DNA from: Halobellus rarus
GTDB lineage: Archaea; Halobacteriota; Halobacteria; Halobacteriales; Haloferacaceae
Length of the DNA stretch: 64,000 bases
Assembly: GCF_024494595.1 (NCBI RefSeq)
Contig: NZ_JANHDI010000007.1
Location: 62,001 to 126,000, forward strand
Direction of reading: 5' to 3'
This document shows positions 50,881 to 59,433 of this stretch, in pieces. The position numbers were made by a program, and so were the translations under genes. How positions within the stretch are numbered: position 1 is the stretch's first letter; each line of letters starts with the position of its first letter. Below the pieces are notes generated by a model. That model was not told the origin of the DNA and ran no database searches. It worked only from the letters and a program-made list of their open reading frames with translations.

Positions 50881-51804
50881 ATGAGTATCTTCGATACGAT
50901 CCTGTCGTCGTTGCGATCGCTCGTCGGCAGCGAACGGACCGACGAGTCGGAATCGCCGCCGGACGAGACGGCTCCGTCGGAGTCGTCCCGTGCCGAGGGA
51001 CGGGTTTCCGTCGAGCGTGAGGCCGAGACAGACCGCGACGCGGCGGACGCGTCCACCGAATCGGCGATCAAGGGGGCCGGCGAGACCGAGACCGAGACCG
51101 AGACCGAGGAGGCACCGGGCGAGACTGAGACCGAGGAGGCACCGGGCGAGGCCGACGAGGATGCCGCCTCGACGGAGGGCGTCGCGGCCGAGACGGACGC
51201 CGCGGCGTCGACGGAGACGCTCGTCGACGAAGCCGAGGGCAAGGAACCGGCCGAAGTGGTCGAAACGGCCGGCGAGGGGGACGAGGCGGTCGTCCCCGAC
51301 CCCGACGAGGACGAGGTCGAAACCGCCGAAGACGCGGCCGCGGCCGAGACGGACGCCGCGGCGTCGACGGAGACGCTCGTCGACGAGGCGACGGGACAGG
51401 AACCGGCCGAAGCCGTCGCTCCGACCGAGGCTCCCGAAGACGAGGCGGACGAGGAGGAAGACGAGGAACCGGACGTCCCCGACGGGACTGGCGGTTCTGA
51501 CGATTCGGAAACCGAGGACGGTTCCGAGGCGGACGAGCCCGATGAGGAGGGCTCCGAGGCGGTGGCCGACGATTCCGACGACGCGGACGACTCCGAGGCA
51601 GAGGCCGACGACTCCGAGGGATCGAGCGAACCGGTCGAGACGCTCAAGGGCATCGGCCCCGCGTACGCCGAGCGCCTCGGTTCGATCGGCATCGAGACCG
51701 TCTCCGACCTCGCGGCGGCCGATCCCGCGGAGGTCGCCGAGGGGATCGACGTCTCCGAGAAGCGAGTCTCCGGGTGGATCGACCGTGCGCAGGACGACGC
51801 CTGA
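50881..51804 (+). CDS. Highly acidic protein with a C-terminal helix-hairpin-helix domain
   Basis: The product has 307 residues. Residues 1-18 are an amphipathic start (MSIFDTILSSLRSLVGS). Residues 20-250 are disordered and rich in Glu/Asp/Thr/Ala. A block reading ETDAAASTETLVDEAxGxEP occurs twice (AEGKEPAEV and ATGQEPAEA), an internal duplication, and GETETEEAPGE also repeats. The last 50 residues are folded: ETLKGIGPAYAERLGSIGIE then TVSDLAAADPAEVAEGIDVS, a HhH domain like those that bind DNA or RNA polymerase partners. It probably binds nucleic acid through the C-terminus. A TATA box lies at 50847-50855. Confidence 0.72.
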   Translation: MSIFDTILSSLRSLVGSERTDESESPPDETAPSESSRAEGRVSVEREAETDRDAADASTESAIKGAGETETETETEEAPGETETEEAPGEADEDAASTEGVAAETDAAASTETLVDEAEGKEPAEVVETAGEGDEAVVPDPDEDEVETAEDAAAAETDAAASTETLVDEATGQEPAEAVAPTEAPEDEADEEEDEEPDVPDGTGGSDDSETEDGSEADEPDEEGSEAVADDSDDADDSEAEADDSEGSSEPVETLKGIGPAYAERLGSIGIETVSDLAAADPAEVAEGIDVSEKRVSGWIDRAQDDA

Positions 51805-51836
51805 AGACGCGTCGCGGAGAGCGGGGGCCGGTCCGA

Positions 51837-52730
51837 ATGGCTGAGTTGCTGTATCACGTCGACGGCGACCTCGTCCCCGCCGATTCGGCGGCCGTGAGCG
51901 TCCGCGATCGGGGATTTATGTACGGCGACGCGGTCTTCGAGACCCTGCGGGCCTACGGCGGCGACGTCTTCCGCTGGGACGCCCACGCCGACCGACTCGC
52001 CGGCTCCGCGGCGGCGATTTCGCTCGATCACGGCCTTTCCGACGACGACCTGAAGCGACGGGTCGACGAGACGCTGGCCGCGAACGATCTCGACGACGCG
52101 TACGTGAAGCTCTCGGTGACCCGCGGCGTCCAGCCGGGGAAGCTGACGCCGGACCCCGACGTCGACCCGACGGTCGTCGTCCAGGTGAAGCCGCTGCCGC
52201 GCGGCGGCGTCGGGAGCGATCCCCTCTGGGACGGGCCCGCCGCGCTCCAGACGGCGAAGACGAGACGCGTCCCCGACGCGGCGCTCCCCTCGCGGGCGAA
52301 GACGCACAACTACCTGAACGGGATCCTCGCCCGGGTCGAACTCCGCGTCTCCGACGCCGACGAGGCGGTGATGCTCGACGGCGACGGCCACCTCGCGGAG
52401 GGCGCGACGAGCAATCTCTTCTTCGTCGAGAACGAGGGGCTCTGCACGCCGAGCCTCGACGGCCCCGTCCTCCCCGGGATCACCCGCGCGGAGGTGCTCG
52501 ACATCGCCGCCGAGGAGGGGATTCCGGTCCGGGAGGGCGCGTTCACGACCGACGACCTCCGTGAGGCGACGGAGGCGTTCGTGACGAACACCACCTGGGA
52601 GATTAGACCGGTAGGGACGGTCGACGGTATCGACGTCGGCGGCGGTCCGGTGACGACCCTATTTCAGCGCCTCTACGACGAACGCGTCGAGGCGGCGCGC
52701 TACGGCGGTGACGGGCCGAACGAGACGTGA
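51837..52730 (+). CDS. Class IV aminotransferase, probably aminodeoxychorismate lyase
   Basis: The product has 297 residues of fold-type IV PLP enzymes. The diagnostic start is RDRGFMYGDAVFETLRAYGG; the PLP lysine is in LPSRAKTHNYLNGILA (Lys of KT-NYL), and the phosphate-binding segment is LAEGATSNLFFVENEGLCTP. A closing GITRAEVLDIAAEEGIP is also typical. Members are aminodeoxychorismate lyase (PabC), branched-chain or D-amino acid aminotransferases. The short loop and RAxGGDVFRWDAH start favour PabC, making p-aminobenzoate. The specificity is not certain. Confidence 0.75.
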   Translation: MAELLYHVDGDLVPADSAAVSVRDRGFMYGDAVFETLRAYGGDVFRWDAHADRLAGSAAAISLDHGLSDDDLKRRVDETLAANDLDDAYVKLSVTRGVQPGKLTPDPDVDPTVVVQVKPLPRGGVGSDPLWDGPAALQTAKTRRVPDAALPSRAKTHNYLNGILARVELRVSDADEAVMLDGDGHLAEGATSNLFFVENEGLCTPSLDGPVLPGITRAEVLDIAAEEGIPVREGAFTTDDLREATEAFVTNTTWEIRPVGTVDGIDVGGGPVTTLFQRLYDERVEAARYGGDGPNET

Positions 52731-52785
52731 CCACGCCATCACGCGAAACCGTCACGCTTGAACCGCCCGACCGCAAACGCGCGAT

Positions 52786-53196
52786 ATGGACGAGGACCGC
52801 CGCATCGTCGCGGCCGAGGAGGTCACCGCCGGGGAGACGGTCGTCTTCACCGCGAAGGTCGGCTTCGAGAAGACCGAGGGGCTTCTCACCCGCCTCGAAG
52901 ACGGCACCGTCGTCGCGTTCACGAACTACTGCCCGCACTGGCGGGACGTCCGCCTCGACAAGGGGTCGAGCGCGCTCGTCAGGAACGGCGAGATCGTCTG
53001 TCAGAAACACGGCGCGACGTTCGAGAAATCCAGCGGCCACTGCGACTTCGGGCCCTGCGAGGGCGCGGTCCTCGACACCTTCGAGGTGACCGTCGACGAC
53101 GGCGCGGTGTACCTCACCGACGACGAGTTCGACGCCGCCGAACCGGGCCTCTCCGAGGAGCGGGACCTCTCTTCTGGCGGTCGAATCGACTTCTAA
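52786..53196 (+). CDS. Rieske [2Fe-2S] ferredoxin-like protein
   Basis: The product has 136 residues. The two cluster-binding motifs are NYCPHWRDVRLDKG (C-x-H) and CQKHGATFEKSSGHCDFGPC, with C-x2-H plus the conserved Gly/Pro loop. There is no membrane anchor, so it is a soluble ferredoxin-type Rieske protein. It could serve as electron donor to an oxygenase or reductase not in the window. The role is unassigned. Confidence 0.88.
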   Translation: MDEDRRIVAAEEVTAGETVVFTAKVGFEKTEGLLTRLEDGTVVAFTNYCPHWRDVRLDKGSSALVRNGEIVCQKHGATFEKSSGHCDFGPCEGAVLDTFEVTVDDGAVYLTDDEFDAAEPGLSEERDLSSGGRIDF

Positions 53197-53291
53197 GAAT
53201 CGTGTATCGCGACCGACGCGCAGCCGTTCGAGGCGTCTGCTTCGATTCCGAGTAGAGCGACTGAGTGGGAAAGTATCAAGCGAGCATCAGA

Positions 53292-53427
53292 AGGTAGATT
53301 TGAACTACGAGAATCTCGCTGGCGCTCGATTCTCTCGTTCAAATCCACTGACGCTATGACACCGAACTCGATGGACGCGCTGAGACAAGACTCAGCGCTC
53401 GGAGGTCGAGTTCGGGAAAATCATAGC
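53292..53427. repeat. Nested inverted repeats and tRNA T-arm copies downstream of initiator tRNA-Met
   Basis: The 17 bases AGGTAGATTTGAACTAC of the tRNA 3' part (53431-53447) recur exactly at 53292-53308. That copy is the left arm of a hairpin: GATTTGAAC/GTTCAAATC (53297-53305/53337-53345) around GAGAATC/GATTCTC (53309-53315/53328-53334). Immediately next is a second, longer palindrome with three nested perfect stems: GCTATGA/TCATAGC (53353-53359/53421-53427), CCGAACTCGA/TCGAGTTCGG (53362-53371/53406-53415) and GCGCTGAG/CTCAGCGC (53377-53384/53391-53398). The outermost stem overlaps the last bases of the tRNA gene. Confidence 0.9.
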
Positions 53428-53498
53428 GGGAGGTAGATTTGAACTACCGATCTCCGGGTTATGAGCCCGGCGGAATCTCCTGGCTATCCCATCCCGCT
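53424..53498 (-). tRNA. Initiator tRNA-Met (CAT)
   Basis: On the minus strand the gene begins AGCGGGATGGGATAGCC and folds as a cloverleaf with acceptor AGCGGGA/TCCCGCT, anticodon stem CCGGG/CCCGG with the G-C run typical of initiators, anticodon CAT and T-arm GGTAGTTCAAATCTACC. The A1-T72 terminal pair and the three consecutive G-C pairs next to the anticodon loop identify it as the initiator. CCA is not encoded. The 3' side is followed by large palindromes. Confidence 0.95.
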
Positions 53499-53590
53499 AT
53501 CGAAACGAAGCCGTGGGTTACGGTTAAGGGTTGTGTTTCGCCCGCAGTGTGGCAATTTCACCCGCGGGAGATTCCCGCCAGCGGCCCCGC

Positions 53591-54040
53591 TCAGGACCGC
53601 GTCACGCGCCACGTGATCAGACTCTCGGCGACGTAGTTCAGGAACATCGACGCGCCGATCGCGATCGGGATCGGGATCAGTTGCCAGAGGTCGAACCCGA
53701 ACAGGGGAACTGAGAGGTCGAGTTGTCGGAGCGCGCGAACGATCAGGAACTGGACGGCGAGGCCGCCGCTGCGGACGAGGTTCGAGCGCAGGAACCGCTT
53801 CAGCGTCGGGAGCGTCCCGGGAGCGCCGAGTTCGGAGAACGTCCAACGCTCGTTGATCGCGAACATCACGACGATGGCGACCTCCGCGCCGACGAGTTTC
53901 GCGTACTCCCCGAGGACGCCGAGGCCGACGATGAGCGCCGTCGTCGTGGTGATGTCGAAAACCGCGCCGATCGCCCCGACGGAGACGAACTTCCCGAACC
54001 GGACGCCCGAGACGAGCGCGTCGACCGTCTCGCGGACCAT
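53591..54040 (-). CDS. GtrA family membrane protein
   Basis: The product has 149 residues with four helices: FVSVGAIGAVFDITTTTALI, AKLVGAEVAIVVMFAINERW, SGGLAVQFLIVRALRQ and LIPIPIAIGASMFLNYVAES. The N-terminal FGKFVSVGAIGAVFD and the FAINERWTF motif define GtrA. These proteins flip polyprenyl-phosphate-linked sugars or act with the neighbouring glycosyltransferase. The start codon follows directly after the stop of the GT2 gene (adjacent TGA and ATG), so they are cotranslated. Confidence 0.9.
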   Translation of the reverse strand: MVRETVDALVSGVRFGKFVSVGAIGAVFDITTTTALIVGLGVLGEYAKLVGAEVAIVVMFAINERWTFSELGAPGTLPTLKRFLRSNLVRSGGLAVQFLIVRALRQLDLSVPLFGFDLWQLIPIPIAIGASMFLNYVAESLITWRVTRS

Positions 54041-54853
54041 TCAGTCCGCCTCGGGGGGCTCGGCCGCGTCCGCCGCCGCGAGGCGGTCGACGAGCGACGG
54101 TTCGTTCGCCTTCCGGGCGGCGAGCAGTTCGTGGACGCGGTCCTCGCGGAGCAACCGAGCGCGGTGTCGAGACGTCACCAGCGCGCGGGCGAGGCGCAGC
54201 GTCGTCCCGACGGTCGAGACGGTCGACTCGGGGCGGTCCTCCCAGCGGACGGGGATCTCTCCGATCCGGTAGTCGAGCGCGCCCGCGACCGAGAGGAGTT
54301 CGATGTCCCAGGCGAACCCCGGCTCGTAGAGGTGGCCTCGGATCCGTCGCCACGCGTCGGCGGTGAGCGCCTTCGCGCCGCACTGGTAATCGTGGAGTTG
54401 GACGTCCAGAAACCGCCGCGCGAGCCAGGCGAACCCGTCGCCGAGGCGGCGACGGGCGAAGGTCTGGTGGGAGGCGATGTCGGCCTCGGGGTGACGGCGC
54501 GATCCGGTCGCGAGGTCGTACTCGCCCGAGGCGACGGCGTCGACGACGGCGGCGAAGGAGTCTGCCGGCGTGCTGCCGTCGGCGTCGGCGAAGGCCAGCA
54601 CGTCGACGTCGGCGGCGAGTGCCTCGAACCCGGCGGTGATCGCCGCGCCCTTTCCGCGCCGGCCGTCGACGGCCGAGAACTCGACGCAGTCGGGGAGGCT
54701 GCCGAGTCGCTCGCGGAGGTCCGGTCTGGGCGCGTCGACCTCGACGCGGACGACGGCGGGGTCGAGGCGCTCACAGAGGGCGTGGAGGTAGCCGCCGAGA
54801 CGCTCGGGGTCGGGCCGGTAGGCGGGGACGACGATCCCGACGGAACGAGTCAT
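54041..54853 (-). CDS. Glycosyltransferase family 2 (dolichol-phosphate sugar synthase-like)
   Basis: The product has 270 residues from ATG 54853. It has the GT-A fold: SVGIVVPAYRPDPERLGGYL, then VDGRRGKGAAITAGFEALAA and the metal-binding LAFADADGSTPADSF (DAD). QLHDYQCGAKALTADAW matches the DPM synthase QxG-C-x-K motif. There is no C-terminal membrane domain, which agrees with the coupled GtrA protein supplying it. It probably transfers a sugar from a nucleotide donor to dolichol phosphate. A longer ORF upstream starts with basic residues and is not supported. Confidence 0.9.
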   Translation of the reverse strand: MTRSVGIVVPAYRPDPERLGGYLHALCERLDPAVVRVEVDAPRPDLRERLGSLPDCVEFSAVDGRRGKGAAITAGFEALAADVDVLAFADADGSTPADSFAAVVDAVASGEYDLATGSRRHPEADIASHQTFARRRLGDGFAWLARRFLDVQLHDYQCGAKALTADAWRRIRGHLYEPGFAWDIELLSVAGALDYRIGEIPVRWEDRPESTVSTVGTTLRLARALVTSRHRARLLREDRVHELLAARKANEPSLVDRLAAADAAEPPEAD

Positions 54854-54991
54854 CACGCGGGGATACCCGCTTCTGGGTGAAAAGCGAACCGCTACGGGTC
54901 GGACGCGGGCGACACTGGGCGGGAGCACGGAGTCGCGGCCGCCGCATCACAAAACGTATGTCTCGGCGCCTCGGTCGGTGAGACACGGAGT

Positions 54992-57475
54992 ATGGAGTAC
55001 GCCCTCGTCGCCCGCTGGCTGGTCCTCTATCTCGCGCTCTTCGCGCTCGGCCTCCCGCTCGTCGCTCGGCTCCTCCCCCGGAGCGCGGGCCGCGGCGCGG
55101 GACTCGCCGTGCCCGCGGCGCTCGTCGTCCTCAGCGTCCCCGCCTACTGGGTCGGACAGGTGACCTGGGGGCCGATCGCTCTCGCCGCCGGCGTCGTGTC
55201 GCTCCTGCTCGCCAGCGCGCTCGCCGGCCTCGACCTCACCGCGCTCCGACGCCGGGAGATCCGTCTCGACGTCGAGATCGACCGCGACGCCGCCACCGAC
55301 GCCGCGGCGGTCTTCCTCCTGGGGTTCGCGTTCGTCGTCGCCGTGCGCGCGTTCGACCCGGCCGTCTACCCCGTCGGCGGCGAGAAGTTCCTCGACTTCG
55401 GCCTGTTGAAGACGCTCGAACGGTCCGCGGTCCTGCCGCCGGAGGACTTCTGGTTCGCGAACGAGGCCGTGAAGTACTACTACGGCGGGCACCTGACGGC
55501 GACGCTGCTCGCGTGGTTGACCGCCACGCCGCCGGCGTTCGCCTACAACCTCGCGCTCGCGGGGTTCTACGCCGCGCTCGTCACTGCGGCCTTCGAACTC
55601 GCCGGCGCGATCGGGGCGGACCGAGTCCGGTCGGTCGCCACTGCGGGCGGCCGCCTCTCGGATCCGCGGTCGCGGCGACGGATCGCCGGCGCGTTCGCCG
55701 TCTTCTTCGTCGGGCTCGCGAGCAACCTCGTCACTGCGGGGCGGTTCGCGCTGCGCGCGCTCCCGGAACCCCTCCGGCGCGGCGCGGCCGAACTCGTCGC
55801 CGCGCGGACCGACTACACCGTCGAGCGGATCCTCGCGGGGGCGGACTCGTTCAGCTACTGGAGCGCCTCGCGGGTCGTCCCGGGGACGATCAACGAGTTC
55901 CCGCTGTTCGCGTGGCTCAACGGCGACCTCCACGCGCATATGATGGGCACGCCGACGCTGCTTCTGGCCGCGGCGGTCGGATACGCCTACTACCGCACGC
56001 CGGAGTCCGACCTTCGGCGGCGACGCGCGCTGCTGTTCGCCGTCCTTCCGATCGTCGCGGCCTGGCAGGCCGTCCAGAGCACGTGGAGTTTTCCGAGCGT
56101 GCTCGCGCTCGGGTGGCTGGCCGCGCTGTTCGCGCCCGCCGATCCGCGGACGCTGCTGCCCGGACGGGGGGCGGTGCGTCGACTCCGGGCGGCCGTCGGG
56201 GGTCCGGCCGAAACGAACGGCGGCACGGGCGCGTCCGAAACGACCTCGGCCGCGACGCGCGAAATCGGACGAATCACGGCCGCTCTGCTCGTCGCCGCCC
56301 TCGCGGCCGTCGTCGCGGTCGTCCTCGCGTCGCCGTTCCTCCTCGGCGCGGCGACCGGCGGCGGCGAGCGCTCGATCGAACTGCTCGGCCCGGAGATGCG
56401 GAGCGGACTCGGCGCGCTGCTTCTCGTCCACGGCGCGTTCGTCGTCGGCCTCGGGACGTGGCTCCGCTCCGAACTCCGCGTCGAGCGGCCGTGGACGCTC
56501 CTCGCCGCGCTCGCCGCGGTGGTCGTCGTCGGGACGCAGATCGGCTTCGCCGCGCTCGCGGTGTCGGTTCCGCTGCTCGTCGTCGCCTGGGTGGGACTCC
56601 GAACCTCGGAGTCGATCGGGTACGGTGCCGTCCTCGTCGTCGCCGGCGCGGGCCTGGCAACCATCGTCGAACTGGTGTACGTGAACGAGCAGGCCGGTCC
56701 CGGGCGGATGAACACGGTGTTCAAGACGTACTCGCAGGTGTGGGTGTTCTGGGGGACGGCGATGGGTGTCGCGCTGTCGGGGCTCCTCTCACGAGCCCTG
56801 TCCGGGTCGGCGGCCGCAGACGACCGCGCCGGCGACGACGGATCGAGCGAGAGCGGTGCTGTTCGTCGTCTCGCGGGCCTCCCCTGGCGTCGCGTCGCGA
56901 CTGTCGCGCTCGTGATCGCGCTGGTGGCGTCGACGAGCGTCTACGGCGTCCTCGCGGTCGGAGCCCACTTCGAGCGCGCCGCCGCGGGCGGGACGACGCT
57001 CGACGCGACGCGGTTCGTCGAGACCGACCACCCCGAGTACGCGGCGGCGATCGACTGGGTCGACGACCGCGACGGGCGGCCGACGATGCTCGAAGCGCCC
57101 GGCACGTCGCGTTACGACGGCGGGAACGACGGTCGCCCGAACGTGATGTACAGTTGGTATGCCAACCCCGCGTCGAGTCTCACGGGCGTTCCGACCGTCG
57201 CGGGCTGGCAGCACGAGGTCGGCTACCGGGGGCAGGCGGCCTACCTCGACCGCGTCCGCGACGTCGACGCGATGTACACCGGCAACGAGTCCACGCGCGC
57301 GGATCTGCTCCGGCAGTACGAGGTCGAGTACATCTGGGTCGGGCCGGGCGAGCGCGCACGCTACGGGTCGATCTCGTTCGGAAGCGAGGCGATCGACGTC
57401 GCACATCGCTCGGGCGACGTGACGATCTACGCGGTCGATCTGGCGGCGCTCGACGGCGAGGCCTCGAACGCGTGA
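54992..57475 (+). CDS. DUF2298 (Chlor_Arch_YYY) large membrane protein
   Basis: The product has 827 residues with about 14-16 helices. The hallmark [20 protein letters not shown] near residue 155 is the YYY motif of this archaeal/Chloroflexi family. Another block reads [20 protein letters not shown] followed by AHMMG (~300-325), and a third is [20 protein letters not shown] (~565-585). DUF2298 proteins look like GT-C glycosyltransferases, and the charged loops would face outside. It is divergent from the GT2-GtrA pair, which would make its lipid-linked sugar. Substrate unknown. Confidence 0.85.
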   Translation: MEYALVARWLVLYLALFALGLPLVARLLPRSAGRGAGLAVPAALVVLSVPAYWVGQVTWGPIALAAGVVSLLLASALAGLDLTALRRREIRLDVEIDRDAATDAAAVFLLGFAFVVAVRAFDPAVYPVGGEKFLDFGLLKTLERSAVLPPEDFWFANEAVKYYYGGHLTATLLAWLTATPPAFAYNLALAGFYAALVTAAFELAGAIGADRVRSVATAGGRLSDPRSRRRIAGAFAVFFVGLASNLVTAGRFALRALPEPLRRGAAELVAARTDYTVERILAGADSFSYWSASRVVPGTINEFPLFAWLNGDLHAHMMGTPTLLLAAAVGYAYYRTPESDLRRRRALLFAVLPIVAAWQAVQSTWSFPSVLALGWLAALFAPADPRTLLPGRGAVRRLRAAVGGPAETNGGTGASETTSAATREIGRITAALLVAALAAVVAVVLASPFLLGAATGGGERSIELLGPEMRSGLGALLLVHGAFVVGLGTWLRSELRVERPWTLLAALAAVVVVGTQIGFAALAVSVPLLVVAWVGLRTSESIGYGAVLVVAGAGLATIVELVYVNEQAGPGRMNTVFKTYSQVWVFWGTAMGVALSGLLSRALSGSAAADDRAGDDGSSESGAVRRLAGLPWRRVATVALVIALVASTSVYGVLAVGAHFERAAAGGTTLDATRFVETDHPEYAAAIDWVDDRDGRPTMLEAPGTSRYDGGNDGRPNVMYSWYANPASSLTGVPTVAGWQHEVGYRGQAAYLDRVRDVDAMYTGNESTRADLLRQYEVEYIWVGPGERARYGSISFGSEAIDVAHRSGDVTIYAVDLAALDGEASNA

Positions 57476-57500
57476 GAGGCGGGTGTCTGCGCGGAAACTC

Positions 57501-57758
57501 TTACGCGCCGCGCTTCTCGACGACCGTCACGGCCTCGGCGTCGACGGCGACGACGTCCAGGAAGTGCGGGACGAACTCCCGCTTCTCGAACGCCTCGCGC
57601 TCGTCTTCGGTGCCGACGGTACACCACAACTGCGGGCGGTCCGCACCGTGGTAGTCGCTCTGGCGGTCGATAGAGAAGCAGACGACCTCCTCGCCGTCGA
57701 CTTCGATGGTCGCGCCGCGACCGATGTCGGGGTCTCCGCGGATGATGACCTTCTTCAT
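57501..57758 (-). CDS. Small haloarchaeal conserved protein (HAH_0734-like)
   Basis: The product has 85 residues with beta-strand-rich pattern and no membrane segment: [55 protein letters not shown] and a final [17 protein letters not shown]. The family name HAH_0734 is recalled and not certain. It is divergent from rpl44e, a placement I think is common. A TATA-like GATTAAGC lies about 27 bp upstream of the ATG. The function is unknown. Confidence 0.65.
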   Translation of the reverse strand: MKKVIIRGDPDIGRGATIEVDGEEVVCFSIDRQSDYHGADRPQLWCTVGTEDEREAFEKREFVPHFLDVVAVDAEAVTVVEKRGA

Positions 57759-57911
57759 ACGTCGTCGTTGGCTCAGTCGGGGCTTAATCGCTTCGGAGAC
57801 GCGTCGGTGGCCCGCGCGCTGACTCCCGTTCGTCGTACTGCCCCGCCGACGTCGCTCCGAACCAAACGGGTTTTAACTGGCGATGTCGAATTGGGCCCAA
57901 GGTCGATATCT

Positions 57912-58193
57912 ATGGAAATGCCACGCCGATTCAACACGTACTGCCCGAACTGCGACGGGCACCACGAGCACGAGGTCGAGAAGGTCCGAACGGGCCGCTC
58001 CACGGGAATGAAGTGGAACGCGCGACAGACCCGTCGCGGCAAGGCGGTCATCGGGAACGCCGGCAAGTTCTCGAAGGTGCCCGGTGGCGACAAGCCCACG
58101 AAGAAGACGCACCTGAAGTACATCTGCTCGGACTGCGGCAAAGCACACATGCGAGAGGGATGGCGCGCCGGGCGTCTCACGTTCCAGGAGTAA
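57912..58193 (+). CDS. rpl44e: 50S ribosomal protein L44e
   Basis: The product has 93 residues, the usual size. The start [21 protein letters not shown] and the later [20 protein letters not shown] carry two CxxC knuckles of the zinc finger, both intact. L44e sits near the E site of the large subunit. ATG 57912 was chosen because the archaeal proteins start M-x-MPRRF; an ATG two codons later is possible. A TATA-like GTTTTAAC (57870-57877) precedes it. It heads the cluster with rps27e (2-bp gap), eif2a, nop10 and the PAC2-family gene. Confidence 0.95.
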   Translation: MEMPRRFNTYCPNCDGHHEHEVEKVRTGRSTGMKWNARQTRRGKAVIGNAGKFSKVPGGDKPTKKTHLKYICSDCGKAHMREGWRAGRLTFQE

Positions 58194-58195
58194 CG

Positions 58196-58381
58196 ATGGC
58201 AGGAAACTTCTACCGCGTTCAGTGTGAGGACTGTGACAACGAACAGGTCGTCTTCGGCAAGGCCTCGACGACCGTCAACTGCGCCGTCTGCGGGACGACG
58301 CTCGCGACGCCGACCGGCGGCGACGCGGAGATCCACGGCGAGGTCGTCGAGACGGTCGAGCGACGCTCGACCGAGGCGTAA
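58196..58381 (+). CDS. rps27e: 30S ribosomal protein S27e
   Basis: The product has 61 residues. The sequence MAGNFYRVQCEDCDNEQVVF then NCAVCGTTLATPTGGDAEIH contains the C4 zinc ribbon (C-x2-C and C-x2-C), intact. It belongs to the archaeal/eukaryotic small subunit. The ATG lies 2 bp after the L44e stop. The gene sits within a longer frame that starts upstream in another gene; only this part is supported. Confidence 0.95.
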   Translation: MAGNFYRVQCEDCDNEQVVFGKASTTVNCAVCGTTLATPTGGDAEIHGEVVETVERRSTEA

Positions 58382-58405
58382 GTCTCCCTTCGGAGGTTCC
58401 AATAC

Positions 58406-59209
58406 ATGAAGTACAGCGGTTGGCCCGAGACGGGTGAGCTCGTCGTCGGCGAAGTCGACGAGATCACGGACTTCGGGGTCTTCGTCGACCTCGACGAGTA
58501 CGAGAACAAGCGCGGCCTCTGTCACATCAGCGAGGTCGCGAGCGGCTGGATCAAGAACGTCCGCGACCACGTCAACGTGGGACAGACCGTCGTCGCGAAG
58601 GTGCTCGACGTCGACGAGGGCTCTCAGCAGATCGATCTCTCGATCAAGGACGTCAACGAACACCAGCGAAAGGACAAGATCCAGGAGTGGAAGAACGAGC
58701 GGAAGGCCGACAACTGGATGGAAGTGGCCTTCGGCGAGGACCTCGCCGACGAGCGCTACAGAGAAGTCGCGAACGCGCTGCTCGCCGAGTTCGAGTCGCT
58801 CTACGACGGCTTCGAGGCGGCCGCCATCCACGGCACGAGCGCGCTCGAAGACGTCGACCTCGACGACGAGGCGGTCGAGGCCATCGTCCAGACGGCCAGA
58901 GAGAACGTCTCCGTCCCGTACGTGAACGTCACGGGCTACGTCGACCTCCGGTGTCCGACCGGCGACGGCGTCGACCGGATCAAGGAGGCCCTCCAGGCCG
59001 CGGAGGGCGACGACGACTCGGTCCCCGAAGGGATCGAACTCGAAGTCACCTACGTCGGCGCGCCGGAGTACCGAATCCAGGTCCGCGCGCCCGATTACAA
59101 GACCGCGGAGGACGCGCTCGAAGCGGCCGCCGGTCGCGCCAGCGACTCTATCGCGACCGACGGCGGCACCGGCGAGTACCACCGCGAGCGGCACGAAGAC
59201 GACGAGTGA
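58406..59209 (+). CDS. eif2a: Translation initiation factor aIF2 alpha subunit
   Basis: The product has 267 residues, the normal length. Residues 10-85 form the S1/OB domain ([20 protein letters not shown] to [13 protein letters not shown]). The middle helical domain contains [15 protein letters not shown]. The C-terminal domain (~175-260) has the alpha-beta fold that contacts aIF2-gamma ([20 protein letters not shown]). With beta and gamma subunits it delivers initiator tRNA-Met to the 30S subunit; the initiator tRNA gene is 5 kb away. It is in the conserved cluster rpl44e-rps27e-eif2a-nop10. Confidence 0.95.
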   Translation: MKYSGWPETGELVVGEVDEITDFGVFVDLDEYENKRGLCHISEVASGWIKNVRDHVNVGQTVVAKVLDVDEGSQQIDLSIKDVNEHQRKDKIQEWKNERKADNWMEVAFGEDLADERYREVANALLAEFESLYDGFEAAAIHGTSALEDVDLDDEAVEAIVQTARENVSVPYVNVTGYVDLRCPTGDGVDRIKEALQAAEGDDDSVPEGIELEVTYVGAPEYRIQVRAPDYKTAEDALEAAAGRASDSIATDGGTGEYHRERHEDDE

Positions 59210-59246
59210 CGACCGGCGTTTCCCCGGAACCCACCTTCGATTCACC

Positions 59247-59429
59247 GTGAAATCCGACATCCGAGTCTGTGCGGCCTGGCGCGATGTCCACGAGCGGCCG
59301 GTGTACTCGCTGTCTCAGACCTGCCCGGAGTGCGGCGGCGAGACGGAGAACTCCGCGCCGGCCCCGTTCGACCCCGAAGACACCTACGGCGAGTACCGAC
59401 GCGCTCTTAAACGCCGGGTCCGCGAGTGA
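59247..59429 (+). CDS. nop10: RNP component Nop10
   Basis: The product has 60 residues from GTG 59247. Nop10 is a subunit of H/ACA RNPs that guide pseudouridylation of rRNA. The C-terminal half SAPAPFDPEDTYGEYRRALK is the conserved Cbf5-binding part. The first zinc knuckle is degenerate (VCAAW, only one Cys where most archaea have CPxCG), while the second (CPECGG) is complete. From memory other haloarchaea show the same, so the fold may be held without a full zinc site. It is the fourth gene of the translation cluster. Confidence 0.92.
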   Translation: MKSDIRVCAAWRDVHERPVYSLSQTCPECGGETENSAPAPFDPEDTYGEYRRALKRRVRE

Positions 59430-59433
59430 GGGT

